Assembly (NCBI GenBank): GCA_019314185.1
Contig: JAFCZU010000142.1
Location: forward strand, 1-7,684
DNA: 7,684 nt
From: Deltaproteobacteria bacterium
GTDB taxonomy: Bacteria; Desulfobacterota; Desulfobacteria; Desulfobacterales; ETH-SRB1
Direction: 5' to 3'
A program made the translations under genes and the position numbers. Each line of letters opens with the position of its first letter. Positions within the stretch are counted from its first letter, which is position 1. A model generated the notes under the pieces. That model did not search any database. It was given only the letters and a program-made list of their open reading frames with translations, and was not told the origin of the DNA. Below, piece after piece: positions 1-3,854 of this stretch.

Positions 1-130
1 AACTTTATAGTTTTGTCGTAATGATAAATACACCCGGCAAAACAACAGAAGTAATAATGGATATGTTGCTGAAGATTTTATGACCCAACAAGAACATATG
101 TCCGATTATCAAATCTGAACCGTTTCATGA

Positions 131-440
131 CACCCAAAGTGTCAGAACCATGAAGCCAGCCAATGGATTGACCGGCAACAGGCCAAGTTGCTCCCTCTCC
201 TTTATTTTATGGTTACTTTTACATTGCCATATGAACTAAGGTCATTGACCTGGTACCATCAAGAAACGGTGTATTCTATTTTTTTCACTTGTGTTGCCGG
301 CACACTTAAGGAATTGGTATGACATTTACCGTGACCATGGCATTGCATACGAATAACAGAAAACTGGACTTTCATCCTCATATTCATGTCGTAGTGCCAG
401 GCGGTGGTGTGAATAAACGCAGGCGCCAATGGAAAAAGTA
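131..440 (+). pseudogene. IS91-family transposase remnant, frameshifted and truncated
   Basis: Two adjoining frames give recognisable pieces of an IS91/ISCR-type (Y2, rolling-circle) transposase. The first, from about 131 to the stop at 320-322, reads HPKCQNHEASQWIDRQQAKL and then LYFMVTFTLPYELR, matching the end of the N-terminal zinc-finger region (CPKCQ) and the block after it. The frame then shifts at about 316-320. The second piece, from 319, contains MALHTNNRKLDFHPHIHVVV and PGGGVNKRRRQWKK, the conserved HPHxHxVVPGG block. About ten residues usual between the two pieces seem deleted. The zinc-finger cysteines upstream (about 60-130) are eroded, with in-frame stops. Similarity ends after QWKK near 440, where the sequence becomes the antisense of another gene, so the catalytic tyrosine region is absent. 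The element cannot be active. Family assignment is confident; the exact left end is not visible. Confidence 0.8.
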
Positions 441-521
441 TGGTGCCACAGTACTCGAAGCACCTATCTCAACAGAACTATTTGGAGACTCATAAGGATT
501 AGTGTCTTCTTTTTCATTCAT
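384..521 (-). pseudogene. 5' fragment of a gene with an N-terminal NPYESP motif, truncated at the IS91 remnant
   Basis: On the reverse strand a strong Shine-Dalgarno (AAGGAGA, 528-534) lies 6 nt before an ATG at 519-521. The product starts MNEKEDTNPYESPNSSVEI, and the frame stays open for 45 codons to a stop at 384-386. Only about the first 27 residues (down to about 440) look native. Beyond that the frame runs antisense through the transposase remnant and yields a Pro/Thr-rich nonsense tail. Short N-terminal NPYxSP motifs are, to my knowledge, common in planctomycete membrane proteins, where membrane segments follow; those are missing here. I read this as a gene decapitated by an insertion or by later rearrangement at the IS91 end. 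It may still be translated as a short peptide. Function unknown. Confidence 0.55.
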
Positions 522-527
522 TTTGGT

Positions 528-534
528 TCTCCTT
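528..534 (-). promoter_or_regulatory. Ribosome binding site AAGGAGA of the truncated NPYESP gene
   Basis: AAGGAGA lies 6 nt upstream of the ATG at 519-521 on the reverse strand. A second ATG at 515-517, in another frame (MKKKTLILMSLQ), is also within reach but its frame closes after about 17 codons. The site fixes the start of the truncated gene and shows the 5' end is the original one. Confidence 0.6.
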
Positions 535-568
535 GATTAATATAATGCGGATCAGGAGCAAGACCGGA

Positions 569-584
569 GGCAAACTTGTTTGCC
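569..584. repeat. Hairpin: 7-bp perfect stem, 2-nt loop
   Basis: GGCAAAC (569-575) and GTTTGCC (578-584) are perfect inverted copies separated by TT. CCGGAGG occurs just before the left arm's end and again across the right flank, so short direct repeats also frame it. No T-tract follows on either strand, so it is not a typical terminator. First of four hairpins in 260 bp. Confidence 0.65.
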
Positions 585-610
585 GGAGGGATTGTCTGCT
601 GAATTCGCTG

Positions 611-637
611 GTTGTGAGGCGCTTCGCGCCTCGCGAC
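611..637. repeat. Hairpin: 7-bp GC stem extended by wobble pairs
   Basis: GAGGCGC (616-622) and GCGCCTC (626-632) form a perfect stem around TTC. The flanking GTTGT (611-615) and GCGAC (633-637) lengthen it to about 12 pairs if G-U pairs are allowed. The wobble-compatible changes suggest a structure that matters as RNA, or simply drift of an older perfect repeat. Confidence 0.6.
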
Positions 638-648
638 AAGCGGATGGT

Positions 649-699
649 ATCCGCAGCGTTGTAGCCGGTAGCGAAACGACCGGCTACAACGCTACGGAT
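649..699. repeat. Hairpin: 21-bp arms with one mismatch, 9-nt loop
   Basis: The arms are 649-669 and 679-699. They pair over 21 bp with a single mismatch (C654 opposite A694), including a 15-bp perfect core AGCGTTGTAGCCGGT (655-669). The loop is AGCGAAACG (670-678). This is the strongest hairpin of the cluster and resembles REP-like or palindromic mobile repeats. It keeps the reading frame open on both strands. Confidence 0.75.
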
Positions 700-795
700 G
701 AGGAGCGCGCTGTTTGCGTCTGTCTCAATCAGTTTGATGTCATAGCGGTCGCGCTTGCACGGCATTTATTTATTGGCGCACTACTCATCCTGGGC

Positions 796-822
796 GATGT
801 CCCCGAGGTACGAGGGGACATC
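796..822. repeat. Hairpin: 9-bp perfect stem, 9-nt loop
   Basis: GATGTCCCC (796-804) and GGGGACATC (814-822) are perfect inverted copies around a 9-nt loop. No U-run follows on either strand, so a terminator role is not supported. Fourth hairpin of the cluster. Confidence 0.65.
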
Positions 823-867
823 ACTGAACTGAGCTACGGCGGTAAAGCCTTTCGCTCAGATTAAGGC

Positions 868-1084
868 TCAACCGGAACTGGTGTGATGCCTAACACCGTC
901 AACCGGAATCAATGTGGTCAATAAAATCAAACTGTTACGCAAACTATTGTTAAGATATCAATCTTTTAACGATGGTATTAAGAGCAAAAAAAATGGCACT
1001 TTTTGATTTTAATGTAACTAACTGTAAAACAACGCAAAAATGGCAAAAAGAGGGTCATTTTACCACACCAGTTCCGGTTGACCC
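868..1084. mobile_element. Inverted-repeat element of about 215 bp, possible degenerate IS ends or MITE
   Basis: TCAACCGGAACTGGTGTG (868-885) recurs as a perfect 18-bp inverted copy at 1064-1081. A third, diverged copy starting GTCAACCGGAA lies in direct orientation at 899-909 and continues into a TGTGGT similar to that next to the right arm. The right end also carries GGGTCA (1052-1057) opposed to TGACCC (1079-1084). AAAAATGGCA is repeated at 989-998 and 1036-1045. Several short repeats stacked at each end resemble the multiple terminal repeats of IS21-family elements, but that comparison is from memory. No transposase is left inside; the 82-codon forward frame at 972-1220 is AT-rich, lacks a ribosome binding site and is not called a gene. 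Confidence 0.45.
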
Positions 1085-1192
1085 ATACTTTTTGATGCAA
1101 TCGCCCTGTACAACTAATAAAAACATATTGATTTTATCGTACAATTTGGGTATTATAATAAAATTAAAAGTTGCTTCGCTTGTAGAACAATG

Positions 1193-1210
1193 CGTTCATA
1201 CGTATGAACG
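1193..1210. promoter_or_regulatory. Perfect 18-bp palindrome, operator-like
   Basis: CGTTCATACGTATGAACG is its own reverse complement over all 18 bases. Its length and lack of spacer resemble sites bound by dimeric repressors such as the TetR family, but no regulator gene is in the window. A weak promoter match lies over it on the forward strand: TTGTAG, 17 bp, TATGAA. No gene follows. A 21-codon reverse frame (MKIVHTYERIVLQ...) starts just outside it and has no ribosome binding site. Function is inference only. Confidence 0.35.
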
Positions 1211-1646
1211 ATTTTCATAATTTATGTTATTTCAGATAGTTATACCTTTAGCCTCCTTCTTTATCTCAGTTCCTCTCTACAGATCGCCTTAATACTTTAC
1301 AGGTAGCGGGATATAATTTTTAAAAAAATGGCAGGGTATACCTGTTTCATCCTGTAAAGAAACGTATCAATTTATCTGAGCGCTATAGAATGCCAACAAG
1401 ATTTGAAAAACTCTCTTGAGGGGTGGCTGATTGTGAAAATCAGGCACGGTGACACGTTACTGTAAGCGGCTTTTTCAGCCGCAGGCTGATTATTCTTCAT
1501 AACTTTCTTCCGGAAAGTAATGAAAATAAAATATCCTGTAAATCCTGTTCATCCTGTCTAAAAAAACAGAAACTTATAAACTAATGAGCGTCCCAGACTT
1601 GCCCCTGATATATTCTTGTCCCCCAGCAATTACTTGATACTATAGT
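1211..1646. other. Non-coding stretch with short repeats
   Basis: I see no gene on either strand; all frames are broken by frequent stops. It holds a small hairpin, GCGGCT (1466-1471) against AGCCGC (1477-1482) with loop TTTTC, a second one, ACTTTC (1502-1507) against GAAAGT (1513-1518), and two patches of an ATCCTGTNN repeat. A purine-rich AAGGAGG occurs on the reverse strand near 1252-1260 but no ATG or GTG sits at the right distance. Confidence 0.5.
1533..1559. repeat. Three tandem 9-bp units ATCCTGTNN
   Basis: ATCCTGTAA, ATCCTGTTC and ATCCTGTCT follow one another exactly (1533-1541, 1542-1550, 1551-1559). A related pair of units, CCTGTTTC and ATCCTGTAA, occurs at 1341-1357 in the same orientation. 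Similar CCTGT-rich repeats are scattered in many bacterial genomes, as I recall. No gene is associated. Confidence 0.6.
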
Positions 1647-1827
1647 GAAATCTAATTTTTTTAAACGGGGTATTGGGTTAACTCCAGTCTGCATCTGGTA
1701 TCACTTTGAATATACAAGCTTTTTAATCATTTACGCTTTTATCATATAAATCAACTGGAAGTTCCATTAATTCAATAAGTTATAGCTGTTTAACTGGAGT
1801 CAACCTGATATCTAATTTTTTTATACG
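1647..1827. repeat. Diverged direct repeat pair with inverted arms between
   Basis: A 21-bp sequence at 1647-1667 recurs at 1807-1827 with two differences; the shared core is ATCTAATTTTTTT. Between them GTTAACTCCAG (1677-1687) faces CTGGAGTCAAC (1794-1804), inverted with one mismatch. The layout could be the decayed ends of a small mobile element. The intervening 105 bp is AT-rich with no recognisable gene; a 14-codon reverse frame starting MELPVDLYDK has no ribosome binding site. Confidence 0.4.
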
Positions 1828-2182
1828 CTTCTTTACAAAAAATGTAGTAACAGATTTTATTGTATTTTTTATTTTGATATTTTGGTTTCGTTGTACCAAC
1901 TTCGCCATAACCACCCCAAAAGCATTGTTATTCGAACAAAACCTGTTGGAATAAAAAACTGATATAATTGAAACAATTTGAAAATTTCCGGAATTTAACA
2001 CCCCCTCCATTTTAAACGGAGAGAGGATATAAGCTTTAGCGCTGGCGCAGGAATGATGGCAGAGATTTTCGTGTTTTGCCTGCGAGCCAATATATGTTCT
2101 TTATTTCTTAACAATCTCTCAATGAGAAACTGGTCCGCCTTTTTATATCTTACCACTTTTGGTGGATGCCGGAGCGGAAATG
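1828..2182. other. AT-rich stretch with no recognisable gene
   Basis: Two short reverse frames (76 codons ending at 1780, 71 codons ending at 1995) are open here. Both are lysine- and isoleucine-rich as expected from AT-rich DNA, neither has a ribosome binding site, and neither product is recognised. The second (MANLQLEEMTFPLRHP...) overlaps the end of the membrane-protein remnant in another frame and could be a frameshifted continuation of it, but nothing in it confirms that. Confidence 0.35.
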
Positions 2183-2761
2183 TCATTTCTTCAAGCTGAA
2201 GATTGGCCACGCCGGATTTAATAACCCCTTTTGTGTGTGTTGCAGCCTCTCCAAATCCGATATTGGAAACAAGGGTAGTATTTGGCCAAACCGAGAGAGC
2301 GTTCCGTTCCCAAACGGCAAACCTCCATTGGTAATCCCAATAGTCGGCCTTCCCTCTATTATTATACGCCTGATCAAAGATGTACCGCCAATATTCAACA
2401 GATATTTATATCTTGACAAACGGTCACTCAGAGCACTCTGAAAGAGAACCACGGAGACAATGAGAAAACCGAGGGCAACGACTGAACAAAACCCATACAC
2501 GCTACTGAACCAGAAAACCGGAATTAGTTGTAAAATCAATGACGCTCCCAACGACGCTAAAACAAAGGTAGTTAGGTGAAATACAAAAATAAACATTGCG
2601 ACCGTGACAACAGCGCTGGAAATCAGGCTGACAAAAGCCATCCAAAAAGGAATATCCGAAATGAAAATCACTCCTGTTTCAAGAAAGAAACGTAAAGTAT
2701 CACTATATAACTTGAATAGACTGTATATTCTTGAGTTTTCGAATTTTAATCGTTGACAAAA
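2183..2761 (-). pseudogene. Membrane-protein remnant, possibly N-terminal part of an EpsB/WcaJ-type sugar-phosphate transferase
   Basis: The reverse frame is open for 192 codons from just after a stop at 2762-2764. It has no ATG near its beginning: the first usable start is a GTG at 2671 with GGAG directly abutting it, or an ATG ten codons later without any site. The translated open frame begins KFENSRIYSLFKLYSDTLRF, continues LETGVIFISDIPF, and has three to four hydrophobic segments before DRLSRYKYLLNIGGTSLIRR. Polyprenyl glycosylphosphotransferases of the EpsB type have this plan: membrane helices, then a Rossmann-like nucleotide-binding start with a V-L-I-x-G-T-G pattern. After this the sequence becomes unlike any family and stops at 2183, with no bacterial sugar-transferase catalytic domain. 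A foldback repeat overlaps its 5' end. I infer a decayed glycan-assembly gene; it may instead be an unrelated hypothetical membrane protein starting at the GTG. Confidence 0.3.
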
Positions 2762-2803
2762 TTATGCAATAAAATCCACCTGTTGCTCCTGTCATGTGTT
2801 GTC

Positions 2804-2832
2804 CCGTCATTCCCGCGAAGGCGGGAATCCAG
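2804..2832 (+). repeat. REP-like 29-bp repeat, copy 1
   Basis: The copy contains its own stem, ATTCCCGC (2809-2816) and GCGGGAAT (2821-2828), around GAAG. It is followed on the same strand by CCAG. The whole 29 bp is repeated exactly in inverted orientation 108 bp downstream. Repeats of this CATTCCCGCGAAGGCGGGAA type are widespread extragenic palindromes in several bacterial phyla. Confidence 0.75.
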
Positions 2833-2940
2833 AAAGGAGAGGTACAAAAGAACTTATGGCAATTCATGGAGTGGACACAGGCATTGTGGCTAACCTTCTG
2901 AAATAATAGCAGCTATTAGTTTCGCCATAGAACGAGCAAA

Positions 2941-2969
2941 CTGGATTCCCGCCTTCGCGGGAATGACGG
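2941..2969 (-). repeat. REP-like 29-bp repeat, copy 2 (inverted)
   Basis: Exact reverse complement of copy 1, with stem ATTCCCGC (2945-2952) and GCGGGAAT (2957-2964) around CTTC. Together the two copies could form one long cruciform. Lying about 90-110 bp past the last stop codon of the leftward operon, it might protect or end that transcript, but it has no U-tract. Confidence 0.75.
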
Positions 2970-3053
2970 TGAACCTGGCCAACCTGCTAATTCTATGTCA
3001 AGAACTATTTTTCGAAAACTCAAGTATATTCCAATTGACGAAAAACGCCATTA

Positions 3054-3215
3054 TTATGTTGCCTTTATACTATCATTAGCGATACGTGCAGCATCTCGCT
3101 CGCCAAAATAATAGGTTATCAAGAAGGGAGCGTGCATAGCCATATTAAGAATGAAAAGAGCGACTAAAATAAGTAACATATTCGCGGGATAAAGATGCTT
3201 TACAGACTTCGTCAT
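3054..3215 (-). CDS. Small membrane protein of unknown function, 53 aa, last gene of the carbamoyltransferase operon
   Basis: ATG (3213-3215) opens a 53-codon frame closed by two stops in a row (3054-3056 and the next codon). A purine-rich GGGGAGGGGAGAAG lies just upstream, with GGAG about 10 nt from the start. The product begins MTKSVKHLYP, has one hydrophobic helix at about residues 12-30 (ANMLLILVALFILNMAMHAP) and a charged C-terminal tail, FGERDAARIANDSIKAT. It is 59 nt below the DUF5989-type gene in the same direction; that gap holds a small hairpin, CCTCT (3241-3245) against AGAGG (3250-3254). I do not recognise the family. It could be a true small operon member or the 5' stub of a longer gene cut by the foldback element beyond it. 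The basic N-terminus suggests the N-terminus stays in the cytoplasm. Confidence 0.55.
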   Translation of the reverse strand: MTKSVKHLYPANMLLILVALFILNMAMHAPFLITYYFGERDAARIANDSIKAT

Positions 3216-3274
3216 ATCAGACTTCTCCCCTCCCCCAGCCCCTCTATACAGAGGAGCAGAGGTATCTTAAAAGG

Positions 3275-3433
3275 CTAGAACAATGCGTAGATAAACGGTG
3301 CTACGGTGCTGCTTTCGGTGAAAACAACCAGGATACTCAGAAGAAAGAGCACAAAGACAATGGGCAGCAACCAATATCGCTTTCTATACTTTAAGAATTC
3401 CCAAAATTCAGTGAAGATGGATTGATTCGCCAT
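3275..3433 (-). CDS. DUF5989/SxtK-type small membrane protein, 52 aa
   Basis: ATG (3431-3433) with GAGGAG 6 nt upstream opens a 52-codon frame. The product reads FTEFWEFLKYRKRYWLLPIV through residue 26, a hydrophobic stretch to about residue 39, then FTESSTVAPFIYALF to the end. This is the standard plan of the DUF5989 family: an amphipathic WEFLxxRKxxWLLP start, one membrane helix, and a short SSxVAPFIYxLF tail, about 50 residues in all. The family is known as the constant neighbour of carbamoyltransferase and SxtJ genes, and includes SxtK of the saxitoxin cluster. Its biochemical role is unknown; by association it may help anchor or organise the carbamoyltransferase at the membrane. It starts 19 nt after the SxtJ-type stop, so it is surely in the same transcript. 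Family identity is confident. Confidence 0.9.
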   Translation of the reverse strand: MANQSIFTEFWEFLKYRKRYWLLPIVFVLFLLSILVVFTESSTVAPFIYALF

Positions 3434-3439
3434 GTTTTT

Positions 3440-3445
3440 CTCCTC
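3440..3445 (-). promoter_or_regulatory. Ribosome binding site GAGGAG of the DUF5989-type gene
   Basis: GAGGAG sits 6 nt from the ATG at 3431-3433, inside the 19-nt gap after the upstream stop. It is the strongest Shine-Dalgarno in the operon and settles the start of a gene easily missed for its size. Confidence 0.7.
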
Positions 3446-3452
3446 AATATCT

Positions 3453-3854
3453 TTAATATCTTTTTAAAAATCGTTCCTTCGGTTGTGCGGGTTCCGTTCG
3501 AGCCACCCAGTATGACGAAGCCTTTTTGTCTGGCCTTAGAGGCAGCGGAGAGCCCCCAAACAAACGCTTGATGAGAGTAGCGGGGGTAATTACCAGAAAA
3601 TAGGCCAGGGTGAAAATCAGAGCAGTTATGATCCTGCCGACGAAATGAGCAATTTTCAGCCAACCCGCATAAACCGGCTTTAATTGTGCGGGAATCAAAA
3701 TGAAACCAAACCCGAGGAGAAACAAGAAGCCGAAAAAATAAGCAGGAAAAGGCTTTCTCATCCAAAACCCAAGGGCACACAAAGATCCGAAGAAGATAAA
3801 GGCAACGACTCCAAATTTTCGTATCTCTCTGATATCAGTCGAGCTCAAGCTCAT
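3453..3854 (-). CDS. SxtJ family membrane protein, 133 aa
   Basis: The start ATG (3852-3854) lies inside the end of the carbamoyltransferase gene: the two frames overlap by 20 nt. GGGAG about 10 nt upstream, within that gene, serves as ribosome binding site. The protein has an N-terminal TDIREIRKFG segment, hydrophobic helices at about residues 13-30, 36-54 and 70-92, a conserved-looking LKPVYAGWLKIAHFVGRI loop (58-75), then YFLVITPATLIKRLFGGSPL (85-104). The soluble tail has SYW (114-116) and ends in the aromatic-basic RFLKRY. That helix pattern, the TPxxLxxRLxGxxPL motif and the SYW tail are those of the SxtJ family, which accompanies NodU/SxtI-type carbamoyltransferases. No enzymatic activity is known; a membrane partner for the carbamoyltransferase is the natural inference. 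The overlap suggests translational coupling. Confidence 0.85.
   Translation of the reverse strand: MSLSSTDIREIRKFGVVAFIFFGSLCALGFWMRKPFPAYFFGFLFLLGFGFILIPAQLKPVYAGWLKIAHFVGRIITALIFTLAYFLVITPATLIKRLFGGSPLPLRPDKKASSYWVARTEPAQPKERFLKRY

Larger units (their letters stand above)
561..864. other. GC-rich patch without a recognisable gene, carrying four hairpins
   Basis: This stretch is clearly richer in G+C than the AT-rich DNA on either side. Reading frames are open on both strands (580-864 forward, 514-765 reverse), but neither product is recognisable and neither start has a convincing ribosome binding site. The double openness is largely explained by the palindromes, which read similarly on both strands (IRSVVAG appears in both translations). 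I do not call either frame a gene. On the reverse strand the patch is the leader upstream of the truncated NPYESP gene. Confidence 0.5.
2730..3024. repeat. Nested foldback element of about 295 bp (MITE-like)
   Basis: Several inverted arms nest around one centre. The outer arms are CTTGAGTTTTCGAA (2730-2743) and its exact complement (3011-3024). TTGACA (2753-2758) is matched symmetrically by TGTCAA (2996-3001). Inside lie the 29-bp REP-like copies 2804-2832 and 2941-2969, and within those TATGGC (2855-2860) against GCCATA (2924-2929). A small hairpin, TAATAG-CAG-CTATTA, lies at 2904-2918. No protein is encoded. The layout suits a non-autonomous mobile element or a composite REP pair; no target duplication was confirmed. 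It separates the end of the glycan operon from the membrane-protein remnant. Confidence 0.5.

Noticed and set aside
514..864. Overlapping open frames on both strands (94 codons forward, 83 reverse)
   Set aside because: No ribosome binding site for either start, no recognisable product, and the openness is explained by the palindromes in GC-rich DNA.
972..1220. Forward frame of 82 codons
   Set aside because: It runs across the right inverted repeat and the 18-bp palindrome, has no ribosome binding site, and has an AT-driven composition.
1466..1482. Hairpin GCGGCT/AGCCGC as a rho-independent terminator
   Set aside because: The stem is only 6 bp, no clear T-run follows on either strand, and no gene precedes it.
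1617..1646. Promoter-like TTGTCC and TATAGT on the forward strand
   Set aside because: Spacing is 19 bp, the match is partial, and no gene lies downstream; such matches are common in AT-rich DNA.
3391..3780. Reverse frame of 129 codons overlapping the SxtJ-type and DUF5989-type genes
   Set aside because: It is a shadow frame: both real genes in the other frames have family motifs and proper ribosome binding sites.
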